NCBI RefSeq assembly: GCF_008329585.1
Contig: NZ_NPKP01000003.1
Span: 665,988-729,987, forward strand
Reading direction: 5' to 3'
Source of the DNA: Mycolicibacterium sp. P9-22
GTDB taxonomy: Bacteria; Actinomycetota; Actinomycetes; Mycobacteriales; Mycobacteriaceae
Length of the DNA: 64,000 nucleotides
How positions within the stretch are numbered: the stretch's first letter is position 1; every line of letters starts with the position of its first letter. Made by a program: the position numbers and the translations under genes. Below are positions 1 to 7,867 of the stretch, in pieces. The notes under the pieces are model-generated. The model did no database searches. It was not told where the DNA came from and saw only the letters and a list, made by a program, of their open reading frames with translations.

Positions 1-285
1 GAGCGGTTCTACCGCTCCACAGCGGCCCGGGCGATGCCGGGCGCGGGTCTGGGCCTGGCGATCGTCAAGCAGGCGGTGCTCAAACACGGTGGCACACTTG
101 AGGTTGAGGACACCGTGCCCGGAGGCGATCCGTCGGGCACCTCATTTCGCATCGTGCTGCCGGGCCGGCGGGTGCTGCCCGAGAGCGCCACGGCGACCGC
201 ACCGTTCCAGGTTCCCACGGGGCTGTCGCCGACACGCGGGGACAAATCGATGGACGCCACGTCCTCGGGCGCAGACAATAGGTAG
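1..285 (+). CDS. mprB: MprB-type sensor histidine kinase, C-terminal end (partial)
   Basis: The window opens inside this frame, so only the last 94 codons are present. The visible part is the end of a HATPase domain: the G2-box-like stretch GAGLGLAIVKQAV, then a strand and the typical FRIVLPG ending of two-component kinases, followed by a 40-residue low-complexity tail. MprB is the membrane kinase of the MprAB envelope-stress system, and in mycobacteria mprA-mprB-pepD are contiguous. The pepD protease follows directly here, which supports the assignment. The family is certain; the symbol rests on synteny. Confidence 0.85.
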   Translation, partial: ERFYRSTAARAMPGAGLGLAIVKQAVLKHGGTLEVEDTVPGGDPSGTSFRIVLPGRRVLPESATATAPFQVPTGLSPTRGDKSMDATSSGADNR

Positions 286-441
286 CGGCCGGCCGGGGTG
301 TGACGTGGGGAAATCTTCAGAAATTGATGGGTTCCTGCGCGTCATTCTCTAAGTGGATTCTCAGCCCAACTCGGCACTGTAGGGCTGTCCGATGCGTTGA
401 ACAGATAACTGAACCGCTGAACAGAGAGAGCGCCGAGCGAT

Positions 442-1719
442 ATGACGAACGACCCGAGGTACACACCGCCTCAGTCCCAGCCCGGCTATTCCACCCAGCG
501 CAACACCTATCAGCAGGGCTATCAGCAGCAGTCCTACGACTGGCGCTATGCCCAGCAGCCCGCCCAGCCCCAGCAACCGCGGCCCCAGTACGACCCGTAC
601 CGCCCGACGGGCACGCCCAAACCCGAGAAACGTTCCCGCGCAGGCGCTTTGATCGCCGGAGCGGCAGCCATCGCGGTGGTGTCGGCCGGTATAGGCGGCG
701 GCGTTGCGGTGCTGGCTCAGCCCGATCAACCCGCCACCAGCTTCTCCAGCAGCAGCGGTGCCACCCCGGGTATGCCGGCGGCGAGCGTGCCGGTGGGATC
801 GGTGGAGCAGGTCGCGGCGAAGGTGGTGCCGAGCGTCGTCAAGCTGGAGACCAACCTGGGCCGGGCCTCCGAGGAGGGCTCGGGCATCATCCTGTCCTCC
901 GACGGACTGATCCTCACCAACAATCACGTCGTGGCCACCGATGGCGTGCCCGGGGGACGGGCGCAGACCAAGGTGACCTTCGCCGACGGTCGGACCGCGC
1001 CGTTCACGGTGGTCGGCACCGACCCCAGCAGTGACATCGCCGTGGTGCGGGCCGAAGGGGTGTCGGATCTGACTCCGATCGCACTCGGGTCCTCGGGCGA
1101 CCTGCGGGTCGGCCAGGACGTCGTCGCGATCGGCTCGCCCCTCGGTCTGGAGGGCACCGTCACCGTCGGCATCGTCAGCGCGCTGAACCGTCCGGTGGCC
1201 GCCGGTGGCAACAGCCGCGACCAGAACACCGTGTTGGACGCGATCCAGACCGATGCCGCGATCAACCCCGGGAACTCCGGTGGCGCGCTGGTCAACATGA
1301 ACGGTGAGCTGGTCGGCGTGAACTCGGCCATCGCCACGCTGGGCGGTGAGTCCGCCGAGTCCCAGAGTGGCTCGATCGGACTCGGTTTCGCCATCCCGGT
1401 GGACCAGGCCAAGCGGATCGCCGACGAACTGGTGCAGAGCGGCACCGCATCGCACGCCTCGCTGGGTGTGCAGGTGGGCAATGACGCCTCGGTGGACGGC
1501 GCCAAGATCGTCGAGGTCACCGAGGGCGGCGCGGCGGCCGCGGCGGGACTGCCCAGTGGCGTGGTGGTCACCAAGGTCGACGGGCGCGTGATCAGCAGCG
1601 CCGACGCCCTGGTTGCGGCGGTGCGCTCGAAGGCACCCGGCACCAAGGTGACGCTGACCTATCAGGGTTCCGACGGATCGCAGACCCTGGACGTGACCTT
1701 GGGGAAGGCCCAGCAGTGA
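442..1719 (+). CDS. pepD: HtrA-like serine protease PepD
   Basis: 425-aa membrane-anchored trypsin-like protease with a C-terminal PDZ domain. The N-terminus is a Q/P/Y-rich cytoplasmic segment of about 70 residues, followed by a transmembrane helix (about 70-95). The catalytic triad is visible: His in LTNNHVV, Asp in SSDIAVV, Ser in NPGNSGGAL. A PDZ domain occupies roughly the last 90 residues. In M. tuberculosis the orthologue (Rv0983) degrades misfolded envelope proteins and is part of the MprAB/SigE stress response. The ATG lies 156 bp downstream of mprB. Its stop overlaps the next start by 4 bp (GTGA), implying translational coupling to moaB2. Confidence 0.93.
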   Translation: MTNDPRYTPPQSQPGYSTQRNTYQQGYQQQSYDWRYAQQPAQPQQPRPQYDPYRPTGTPKPEKRSRAGALIAGAAAIAVVSAGIGGGVAVLAQPDQPATSFSSSSGATPGMPAASVPVGSVEQVAAKVVPSVVKLETNLGRASEEGSGIILSSDGLILTNNHVVATDGVPGGRAQTKVTFADGRTAPFTVVGTDPSSDIAVVRAEGVSDLTPIALGSSGDLRVGQDVVAIGSPLGLEGTVTVGIVSALNRPVAAGGNSRDQNTVLDAIQTDAAINPGNSGGALVNMNGELVGVNSAIATLGGESAESQSGSIGLGFAIPVDQAKRIADELVQSGTASHASLGVQVGNDASVDGAKIVEVTEGGAAAAAGLPSGVVVTKVDGRVISSADALVAAVRSKAPGTKVTLTYQGSDGSQTLDVTLGKAQQ

Positions 1720-2270
1720 CCGTATTGGAACCCTTGTCGAAGTCGTTGACGGCGTCCGGATATACGGTGACAGTCATGGAACAACCAGGGGAGTTGGTCG
1801 GGCGGGCGCTCGTCGTCGTCGTCGACGACCGGACAGCACACGGCGAAGAGGATCACAGCGGGCCGTTGGTCACCGAGCTGCTCGGTGAGAGCGGATTCCT
1901 GGTGGACGGGGTCGTGGTGGTTTCCGCCGATGAGGTGGAGATCCGCAACGCGCTCAACACCGCCGTCATCGGCGGCGTCGATCTGGTGATCTCGGTCGGC
2001 GGTACCGGGGTGAGCCCCCGCGACGTGACTCCTGAGGCCACCGTCGAGCTGCTCGACCGCGAGTTGTTGGGCATCTCCGAGGCGCTGCGCGCGTCCGGAC
2101 TGTCCGCAGGCATCGTGGACGCCGGCGTCTCGCGTGGGCTGGCCGGCATCTCGGGCAGCACCCTGGTGGTGAACATCGCCGGCTCCCGGGCCGCGGTGCG
2201 GGACGGTATGGCCACGCTGAACCCGCTCGCGGTCCAGGTGATCGGGCAGCTGTCGAGCCTCGATATCTGA
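1716..2270 (+). CDS. moaB2: MoaB/Mog-family molybdenum cofactor protein
   Basis: 184-aa MoCF-fold protein. The substrate-binding core is seen in DLVISVGGTGVSPRDVTPEA, with the D.....GPLVTELL segment before it. MoaB/Mog proteins adenylylate molybdopterin before molybdate insertion. The GTG at 1716 overlaps the pepD stop and gives about the length I recall for mycobacterial MoaB2. An internal ATG at 1776 would give 164 aa and also keeps the fold. Gene order pepD-moaB2 matches Rv0983-Rv0984. I cannot tell from sequence whether it acts in cofactor synthesis or is a specialised paralogue. Confidence 0.88.
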   Translation: MTVLEPLSKSLTASGYTVTVMEQPGELVGRALVVVVDDRTAHGEEDHSGPLVTELLGESGFLVDGVVVVSADEVEIRNALNTAVIGGVDLVISVGGTGVSPRDVTPEATVELLDRELLGISEALRASGLSAGIVDAGVSRGLAGISGSTLVVNIAGSRAAVRDGMATLNPLAVQVIGQLSSLDI

Positions 2271-2396
2271 GCCGGGAATGGGGGTCCAGATGGCAACCAT
2301 GCAGGTCTGCGCACCCTTTTCGGGCGTGGCAGGTTACGAGCAGGTGAACGGGAATCCCGCCTCGCATGTGACGTTGGTCACAGGCGGTGTCCGATC

Positions 2397-2555
2397 GTGA
2401 CCGGGCGCACGCGCCCATCGAAGGACGCAGTTAACGCGATCTTCGGTGAGGAAATTCCGCGTACCACGCGGGACGAGCGTGACGGCGACGTCCGCGAAGA
2501 GAACTTCGACCGGGATCGTTGGCTTCGGGACAATGTCCCGCCGCACCACGGCTGA
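2397..2555 (+). CDS. small acidic/charged protein, 52 aa, unknown
   Basis: GTG-initiated 52-codon frame that begins VTGRTRPSKDAVNAIFGEE and ends WLRDNVPPHHG. It is rich in Asp, Glu and Arg, with no Cys and no membrane segment. It lies 126 bp after moaB2, on the same strand, and ends 15 bp before a strong intrinsic terminator (2571-2615), so it is the last frame of the pepD-moaB2 transcript. No clear Shine-Dalgarno is seen upstream of the GTG. I believe similar short proteins occur after moaB2 in other mycobacteria but cannot verify that. Function unknown. Confidence 0.5.
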   Translation: MTGRTRPSKDAVNAIFGEEIPRTTRDERDGDVREENFDRDRWLRDNVPPHHG

Positions 2556-2570
2556 GCACTAATTTCCCTC

Positions 2571-2615
2571 TGATCGGCTGGAATCTTCCTGATTCCAGCC
2601 GGTCAGTTCTTTTTC
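2571..2615 (+). terminator. intrinsic terminator after moaB2 / small ORF
   Basis: The arm CGGCTGGAATC (2575-2585) pairs perfectly with GATTCCAGCCG (2591-2601) around loop TTCCT. Flanking TGA/TCA and a T-G wobble extend the stem to 15 bp, and a T-rich tract (TTCTTTTT) follows. It closes the mprB-pepD-moaB2 direction. Confidence 0.9.
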
Positions 2616-2933
2616 CCCGAGATGCGAAGCAAACTGAGGCACGCTAAGTTGTCGCGCTGGTCACGACACTGCGGATACGTCTGTATGGCCGCCCCAGCAA
2701 ACTCTGAACCGCCTCCTGGACGGGTCCGCGCGATGGGGCCTACGCGTTGCCGGGTTGATGGCGCACCGTTATGTTCCTCGTGTCAACGATGAGCAAATCG
2801 TAAGAGCAACATGTGGAGTTTCTAATTCGCACCACATGGAGGTCTTGCAAGGTGTGATATCTCGGTAGGGCCGGGATCCGCATCGACAACACGGTTGACA
2901 GCACACCAACCGTCGGCACAGTTTAGGGAGAAC
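2616..2933. other. porin gene upstream region, no gene seen
   Basis: About 320 bp between the terminator and the porin ATG. I see no credible coding frame on either strand. It is locally more AT-rich than its flanks. The sequence AGGGAG just before the porin ATG (2934) is a good Shine-Dalgarno. The M. smegmatis mspA gene is known to have a distant promoter and long leader, so this stretch probably holds the promoter, but I cannot place its -10/-35 boxes confidently. Confidence 0.5.
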
Positions 2934-3587
2934 ATGAAGGTAATCAGTCGGGTGCTGATCGCGATGATCGCGGCCATTGCGTCGCTGTTCGTGAGCACGG
3001 GCACCTCCAACGCGGGCCTGGACAACGAGCTGAGCCTCGTGGACGGCAAGGACCGGACCCTGACCATTCAGCAGTGGGACACCTTCCTCAACGGTGTGTT
3101 CCCGCTCGACCGCAACCGGCTGACCCGCGAGTGGTTCCACTCCGGCAAGGCCAAGTACATCGTCGCAGGTCCGGGCGCTGAGGACTTCGAGGGCGTGCTG
3201 GAGCTGGGCTACCAGGTCGGCTTCCCGTGGTCGCTGGGCGTCGGTATCAACTTCAGCTACACCACCCCCAACGTCGCGTTCGACGGCCAGGACTACGGCT
3301 ACGTGGGCCCCGGTGGCGTCGACTTCGACATCATCCCGGCCATCGTGACCCCGCCGCTGTTCCCCGGCGCCTCGATCAGCGCTGACCTCGGCAACGGCCC
3401 GGGCATCCAGGAAGTCGCCACGTTCTCCGCTGACGTTGCAGGTGCAGAGGGTGCGGTCGCCGTCTCCAACGCTCACGGCACCGTGACCGGTGCTGCCGGC
3501 GGCGTGCTGCTGCGCCCCTACGCACGTCTGATCGCCTCGGAGGGTGACAGCGTCACCACCTACGGCGAGCCCTGGAACATGAACTGA
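2934..3587 (+). CDS. mspA: MspA-family outer membrane porin
   Basis: 217 aa. Residues 1-27 form a Sec signal peptide ending STGTSNA; the mature chain starts GLDNELSLVDG. MspA monomers assemble as an octameric goblet pore in the mycobacterial outer membrane for uptake of small hydrophilic solutes. Nearly the whole chain matches my memory of MspA, including LTREWFHSG, PWSLGVGINFSYTTPN, SISADLGNGPGIQEVATFS and the C-terminus GDSVTTYGEPWNMN. The mature protein is 190 aa against 184 in MspA. The extra six residues fall in the constriction loop (mature 87-116), where D90 and D93 are kept and D91 is Gly. The ATG at 2934 is preferred over an in-frame start at 2895 because of the Shine-Dalgarno and the signal peptide. 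Confidence 0.95.
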   Translation: MKVISRVLIAMIAAIASLFVSTGTSNAGLDNELSLVDGKDRTLTIQQWDTFLNGVFPLDRNRLTREWFHSGKAKYIVAGPGAEDFEGVLELGYQVGFPWSLGVGINFSYTTPNVAFDGQDYGYVGPGGVDFDIIPAIVTPPLFPGASISADLGNGPGIQEVATFSADVAGAEGAVAVSNAHGTVTGAAGGVLLRPYARLIASEGDSVTTYGEPWNMN

Positions 3588-3686
3588 CAGTTCACTCCTA
3601 AACCCGACGTCGCCATGTGGTCCGTGCTCCGAGAGACGGGCCACATGGTGACGAGTGGGACTACCCAAGCAGGAAAGGAAAGGGTC

Positions 3687-4040
3687 ATGGCCCTATCGAA
3701 GAAGCTTGCAGTTCTCGGGTTCGGTTCATTTGCGGGTGCCACGTTGCTGGCTGGTCTGGGCAGCGCCACCGCGAGTGCAGAGGTCGAGGAATCGGCACCG
3801 GCCCCCTATGTCACCAGCCGTCAGGCGATCTTGATCGACGACAACGCGCTGCGGGTGGCCGATTACGGCGAGGCACGCGGGTTCGGAGATACCCGCAGCG
3901 CCGATGCCGGCATCGTCCATGCACAGGGCGAGGGTGTGCACGTCGACACCGTCAAGGCAGTGCCGGGCACCAAGGCCGCACCGTTCAACCTCGAGTCCAA
4001 CGGTGCGTTCGTCTTCAGCCCGCCCATCGGCGACTGGTGA
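3687..4040 (+). CDS. small secreted protein, copy 1 of tandem pair
   Basis: 117 aa. Residues 1-32 look like a Sec signal peptide (KKLAVLGFGSFAGATLLAGL, cleavage near ATASA-EVEE). The mature part is about 85 residues, acidic and Cys-free, with SRQA, DDNALRV, DAGIVHAQGEGVHVDT and the terminal FVFSPPIGDW. The Shine-Dalgarno GGAAAGGAAAGGG lies just before ATG 3687. It sits 99 bp after the porin and has its own terminator (4067-4100). A near-identical paralogue follows at 4212. I recognise no named family; an exported or cell-wall-associated role is inferred from the signal peptide only. Confidence 0.85.
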   Translation: MALSKKLAVLGFGSFAGATLLAGLGSATASAEVEESAPAPYVTSRQAILIDDNALRVADYGEARGFGDTRSADAGIVHAQGEGVHVDTVKAVPGTKAAPFNLESNGAFVFSPPIGDW

Positions 4041-4066
4041 CCGACGTTTCGTAATCGCTTCACGCG

Positions 4067-4100
4067 AACGCCCGGCCGGGTCTTTCCGGCCGGGCGTTTT
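4067..4100 (+). terminator. intrinsic terminator after secreted-protein copy 1
   Basis: A perfect 13-bp stem, AACGCCCGGCCGG with CCGGCCGGGCGTT, around a 6-nt loop, ending in TTTT. The same stem recurs after copy 2, so the terminator is part of the duplicated unit. Confidence 0.92.
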
Positions 4101-4211
4101 GCTGTTCGGCAGCGCTCGTCGACGGCGATCCGGCAACCCGCTCGTGTCGGGCGCGCTACTCTTGGGGACGTCCGGTGTCCATGCTGGAAGACAGTCGAGA
4201 AAGTGGTGCTC

Positions 4212-4565
4212 ATGGCTTCATCGAAGAGGCTCGCAATTCTCGGGCTCGGTGCGTTCGCGGGAGCGACGTTGCTGGCCGGTCTGGGCAGCGCCACCGCGGC
4301 CGCAGAGGTCGAGGAATCGGCGCCCGCTCCCTATGTCACCAGCCGTCAGGCCCTGCTGGTCGACGACAATGCCCTGCGGGTGTCCGACTACGGCGAGGCC
4401 CGCGGTTTCCTGGAGACGCGCAGTGCCGATGCCGGCATCGTGCACGCCCAGGGTGAAGGTGTGCACGTGGACACCATCAAGGCGGTGCCGGGCACCAAGG
4501 CCGCACCGTTCAACCTCGAAAGCAACGGTGCGTTCGTCTTCAGCCCGCCCATCGGCGACTGGTGA
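4212..4565 (+). CDS. small secreted protein, copy 2 of tandem pair
   Basis: 117 aa, the same length as the upstream copy and differing mainly in the signal peptide and at scattered sites (for example FLETRS for FGDTRS, LLVDD for ILIDD). The last 40 residues are almost identical. Signal peptide 1-32, cleavage near ATAAA-EVEE. ATG 4212 is chosen because GAGAAAG lies 8 bp upstream; the in-frame GTG at 4203 would lack a Shine-Dalgarno. It carries its own terminator. Function unknown, exported. Confidence 0.85.
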   Translation: MASSKRLAILGLGAFAGATLLAGLGSATAAAEVEESAPAPYVTSRQALLVDDNALRVSDYGEARGFLETRSADAGIVHAQGEGVHVDTIKAVPGTKAAPFNLESNGAFVFSPPIGDW

Positions 4566-4590
4566 TCGACCCCCGATAGTCCCTTCACGC

Positions 4591-4626
4591 AAACGCCCGG
4601 CCGGGTTCACCCGGCCGGGCGTTTCA
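4591..4626 (+). terminator. intrinsic terminator after secreted-protein copy 2
   Basis: A perfect 15-bp stem, AAACGCCCGGCCGGG with CCCGGCCGGGCGTTT, around tetraloop TTCA. The stem is symmetric, so it can also serve the mscL-side transcript arriving on the minus strand. Confidence 0.92.
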
Positions 4627-4644
4627 CGTCGGACAGTCCTTGGA

Positions 4645-5052
4645 TCAGGCCTCGGGATCCACGCGTTCTTCGGCGGTACGCCCCGGGCTCTTGGCCAGCA
4701 GGTCGCGGATCTCGGTGAGCAGGACCACCTCGGCCTCGACGGTCTCCTCCTCCTTCTTCCGGAACTTGCTGTAGGGCAGCACGATCAGGAAGTACACGAC
4801 GGCGGCGACGAGGACGAAGTTGATCGCCGCGGAGAGCAGCACGTTCAGGTCGATGGTCTGGTCGCCGCCGATGGGGATGCGCAGGATGCCGTAATCGGAT
4901 TCGCCGCCGGCGCCGATACGGTCGATCAGCGGCTGAATGACGCTCTCGGTGAACTTGGTGACGAGCGCGGTGAACGCGGTACCGATGACCACCGCGATCG
5001 ACAGATCGACGATGTTGCCGCGCAGCAGGAATTCCTTGAAACCCTTGATCAT
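4645..5052 (-). CDS. mscL: large-conductance mechanosensitive channel MscL
   Basis: 135 aa. MscL opens under membrane tension to release solutes on hypo-osmotic shock. The N-terminus [21 protein letters not shown] is diagnostic, TM1 follows with [14 protein letters not shown]2 is near [20 protein letters not shown], and a charged C-terminal bundle ([22 protein letters not shown]) ends the chain. The ATG at 5052 is preceded by GAAGGG; an upstream start at 5088 adds residues not expected for MscL. It is convergent with the secreted-protein pair. Position after moaB2 matches Rv0985c. Confidence 0.95.
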   Translation of the reverse strand: MIKGFKEFLLRGNIVDLSIAVVIGTAFTALVTKFTESVIQPLIDRIGAGGESDYGILRIPIGGDQTIDLNVLLSAAINFVLVAAVVYFLIVLPYSKFRKKEEETVEAEVVLLTEIRDLLAKSPGRTAEERVDPEA

Positions 5053-5117
5053 GCGGGGACCCTTCCAGCAGTTGATGGTGACACGCAAACATTAACCGAG
5101 CAGGTAGCGCCCTGGCT

Positions 5118-5777
5118 TCAGTGAAAGGTGACCGTGATCTGGCGGGTGAGCGCGGCACCGGCCACCGCATTGGCGGCGTGCCGGGGCAGTGCCACCAGCA
5201 CCACCCGGCCCGCCGAGCCCGCCGGCCCCGTGGGTTCGGCCGACACCATGGCGACGACGGCGTCGGTCGCAATGACCTCCGGCGCGGTGTCCGGGCCGGC
5301 GTCCGTGCTGCCCGCCGCGAGCACGTCGACGACGTCTCCGGGGCGGATGAGTTCGACGAGCGCGTCATCGGCGAGGTGCAGCGGCACGATCCGCGCGTCG
5401 GGCCCGGCGCTCGCCTCGGTGAGGCGTGTTCCGAGCAGCCGGACATCGGTGAGCACCTCACCGCGGCGAGCGGGCCCGGCGAGAGTGGCTCCGAGTACCA
5501 CGCCGACATCGCCGGTGGCGCCGTCGGGAACCGTTGCGGCCAAACGTGATTCGACGTCGATATCGTCGACGGTGAGCGGTGCGCCCGGAGGCAGGTCGCG
5601 CAACGCGATGACGACATCGCTGCGCTCGCCCGCCGGGTCGGGGCGTAACGCGGCGACCGCGGCCAGCACCACGAGCAGGCCCGCGGCGGTTCGGCGGGCT
5701 GCGAGGGTGCGCGTCCAGTCCGGGCGCAGCGTCGCGCGCAGCCGTGACAGCACCGATGGATTCAGCGATTCCCCCAC
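5118..5777 (-). CDS. SAF-domain membrane-anchored protein (CpaB/RcpC-like)
   Basis: 219 aa. An N-terminal basic region is followed by one hydrophobic helix (about 31-45), then a SAF-type beta-clip domain (VVIALRDLPPGAPLTVDDIDVE) and a second half with LIRPGDVVDVLAAG. SAF proteins of the CpaB/RcpC type help assemble Flp pili, but no pilin, ATPase or secretin gene is nearby. It lies 65 bp downstream of mscL on the same strand. The role here is unknown; the fold assignment is moderate to good. Confidence 0.78.
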   Translation of the reverse strand: MGESLNPSVLSRLRATLRPDWTRTLAARRTAAGLLVVLAAVAALRPDPAGERSDVVIALRDLPPGAPLTVDDIDVESRLAATVPDGATGDVGVVLGATLAGPARRGEVLTDVRLLGTRLTEASAGPDARIVPLHLADDALVELIRPGDVVDVLAAGSTDAGPDTAPEVIATDAVVAMVSAEPTGPAGSAGRVVLVALPRHAANAVAGAALTRQITVTFH

Positions 5778-5843
5778 GAGGGCAACGCTAGGCGGCCCGG
5801 GGGGATGAGGGCAGCCGGTAACGGCGTGCCTGTGGATAACTCG

Positions 5844-6188
5844 CTAGCTGGAGGCGGCGGCCGGCGTCGAGCTGGCGGAGCTCGTCGATGAGGACGACGA
5901 TGTGCTCGAGGAATCCGAGGAGCTGCTCGACGAGTCCGAGGAGCCGCTGGACGTCGACGTCGAGCCCTCGCTGCTCTTGGCGGAGCTCGCGGTGCTGCTG
6001 GACTTGGACGAGTCGCGGCTGTCGTTGCGGTAGAAACCGCTGCCCTTGAAGACCACGCCCACCTTGCCGAACAGCTTGCGCAGCCGTCCGTTGCACTTGG
6101 GGCATACGGTCAGCGCATCGTCGCTGAACGCTTGGACCTCGTCGAACCGATTGTCACATTCGGTACACGCGTAGGAGTAGGTAGGCAC
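5844..6188 (-). CDS. ruc: FmdB-type zinc-ribbon protein, Rv0991c (Ruc)-like chaperone
   Basis: 114 aa. A zinc ribbon (CTEC ... CPKC, residues about 8-32) in an FmdB-type N-terminus PTYSYACTEC is followed by KVGVVFKGSGFYRND. The C-terminal half is an extreme Ser/Thr-rich disordered tail. The M. tuberculosis homologue Rv0991c was described as a redox-regulated chaperone whose zinc cysteines oxidise and whose tail is disordered. The GTG at 6188 has GGAGG at good distance; the longer in-frame start adds nothing conserved. The next gene upstream on this strand is the cyclo-ligase, as in Rv0991c-Rv0992c. Confidence 0.85.
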   Translation of the reverse strand: MPTYSYACTECDNRFDEVQAFSDDALTVCPKCNGRLRKLFGKVGVVFKGSGFYRNDSRDSSKSSSTASSAKSSEGSTSTSSGSSDSSSSSSDSSSTSSSSSTSSASSTPAAASS

Positions 6189-6255
6189 GAAATCCTCCGA
6201 GACTGTCAAACCTTCTAGCACTCTAGCGGTTCAAGTGCTAGAACCGCTACGTGGG

Positions 6256-6861
6256 CTAGGTCATTCCCGCTGCACCCCGCGGCCCGGCCCCCAGCCGGAT
6301 CAGACCCCGACCAGGGGTGAGCGCATGCGTCATCGGCACGTCGTGCGGCTCGGCGGGAATCGCATCGAGCAGTTCGTCATCACGCACCACCGCCACCAGT
6401 CGCGCGTCGGCGGCGGCCCACGCCAGGGCGCGGTCATAGAAGCCGGCGCCTCGGCCCAGCCGGTTGCCGCGGCGATCCACCGCCAGCGCCGGCACCAACA
6501 GCACCGTCGCCTCGGCGATGGCTTCCGGTGCCAGCCACGGCGGCGGCGGTTCGCGCAATCCGAAAGGTGCCGTGACCAGCTCGCCGGGCCGGTACTCGGC
6601 CCATTGCATCGGCAGGTCGGAGCGTGCGATCGGCACCAGGATCCGCACCCCGATCAGGGCATCCAGCAGCGGCACCGCATCACGGGCGGCGCCGGGCTCG
6701 GATCCGACCGGAATGTAGGCGGCAACGGTGCCCGCACCGGCGGTGAGTGCGGTTATTTGCGTTTGCAGGGAACGTGTTTCGGTGGCCCGATCAAGCTCGG
6801 TGAGCGACCGCCGAGCCGCAAGTATCCGCGTCCTGAGCGCGCGTTTCGTCAGGATTGCCAC
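6256..6861 (-). CDS. 5-formyltetrahydrofolate cyclo-ligase
   Basis: About 201 aa. This enzyme converts 5-formyl-THF to 5,10-methenyl-THF with ATP, returning folate to the one-carbon pool. Visible marks are the N-terminal KRALRTRILAARRSL, VAAYIPVGSEPG, and the C-terminal ATP-binding NRLGRGAGFYDRAL. GTG 6861 is used; a longer start at 6894 is possible and lies between the divergent galU promoter and this gene. Position and orientation match Rv0992c. Confidence 0.9.
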   Translation of the reverse strand: MAILTKRALRTRILAARRSLTELDRATETRSLQTQITALTAGAGTVAAYIPVGSEPGAARDAVPLLDALIGVRILVPIARSDLPMQWAEYRPGELVTAPFGLREPPPPWLAPEAIAEATVLLVPALAVDRRGNRLGRGAGFYDRALAWAAADARLVAVVRDDELLDAIPAEPHDVPMTHALTPGRGLIRLGAGPRGAAGMT

Positions 6862-6914
6862 GTTTGCGCCGACACCCTTCGCCTGAACCACCAATGGGCA
6901 TTAGTGTGTCAACG

Positions 6915-7826
6915 ATGGCACAGGCACTTGTACCTATCCCACGGACCGCCGTGGTTCCCGCGGCAGGTCTGGGAACCCGATTCCTGCCGGCGACCAAGAC
7001 GGTCCCGAAGGAACTGCTCCCCGTGGTGGACACCCCGGGCATCGAGCTGGTGGCCGCCGAAGCCGCCGAAGCCGGCGCCGAGCGGCTGATCATCATCACC
7101 TCCGAGGGCAAGGACGGCGTCGTCGCGCACTTCGTCGAGGACCTTGTTCTGGAGGGCACGCTGGAGGCCCGCGGCAAGCACGTGATGCTCGAGAAGGTGC
7201 GCCGCGCGCCCGCGCTGATCAAGGTCGAGGCCGTGGTGCAGGCCGAACCGCTCGGTCTGGGCCACGCGGTGGGCTGTGTCGAGTCAACGCTGCTGCCCGA
7301 CGAGGATGCCATCGCGGTGCTGTTGCCCGACGACCTCGTGCTGCCCACCGGTGTGCTGGAGACGATGTCGAAGGTCCGCGCCAAGCGCGGCGGAACGGTG
7401 CTGTGCGCCATCGAGGTTCCCGGCGACGACATCAGCGCCTACGGCGTTTTCGACGTCGAGGTGGTGCCCGATGCGGCGAATCCGAATGTGCTGAAGGTCA
7501 AGGGCATGGTCGAGAAGCCCAAGGCCGAGGACGCGCCGTCGCACTTCGCGGCGGCCGGCCGCTATGTGCTCGACCGGGCGATCTTCGACGCGCTGCGCCG
7601 GGTCGACAGAGGCGTCGGCGGCGAGATCCAGCTGACCGATGCCATCGCGCTGCTGATCGACGAGGGCCATCCCGTGCACGTCGTGGTGCACCGCGGTTCC
7701 CGACACGACTTGGGAAATCCCGGCGGCTACCTCAAGGCTGCGGTTGACTTTGCGCTAGAACGCGACGACTACGGACCGGAACTGCGGCGCTGGTTGGTCG
7801 AGCGATTGGGCCTGGCCGGAGATTAA
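6915..7826 (+). CDS. galU: UTP--glucose-1-phosphate uridylyltransferase
   Basis: 303 aa. Makes UDP-glucose from UTP and Glc-1-P for glycan and trehalose synthesis. The nucleotidyl-transfer signature VPAAGLGTRFLPATKTVPKE is complete, with ELLPVVDTPG and VEKPKAEDAPS further on. The ATG at 6915 agrees with family length. It is divergent from the cyclo-ligase with only 53 bp between starts. glp/moeA follows 41 bp after its stop, so the two may be co-transcribed. Confidence 0.95.
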   Translation: MAQALVPIPRTAVVPAAGLGTRFLPATKTVPKELLPVVDTPGIELVAAEAAEAGAERLIIITSEGKDGVVAHFVEDLVLEGTLEARGKHVMLEKVRRAPALIKVEAVVQAEPLGLGHAVGCVESTLLPDEDAIAVLLPDDLVLPTGVLETMSKVRAKRGGTVLCAIEVPGDDISAYGVFDVEVVPDAANPNVLKVKGMVEKPKAEDAPSHFAAAGRYVLDRAIFDALRRVDRGVGGEIQLTDAIALLIDEGHPVHVVVHRGSRHDLGNPGGYLKAAVDFALERDDYGPELRRWLVERLGLAGD

Positions 7827-7867
7827 CGACAGCACGGCGCGGGTCTTGGACAGGAGAAAGGCATGCG

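Noticed and set aside
3904..5124. 406-codon plus-strand frame spanning both secreted proteins and mscL
   Set aside because: It reads through two strong terminators and two genuine genes in another frame, with Arg/Ser-rich nonsense composition.
5118..5777. SAF-domain protein as part of a Flp pilus locus
   Set aside because: No pilin, prepilin peptidase, ATPase or secretin gene is present nearby.
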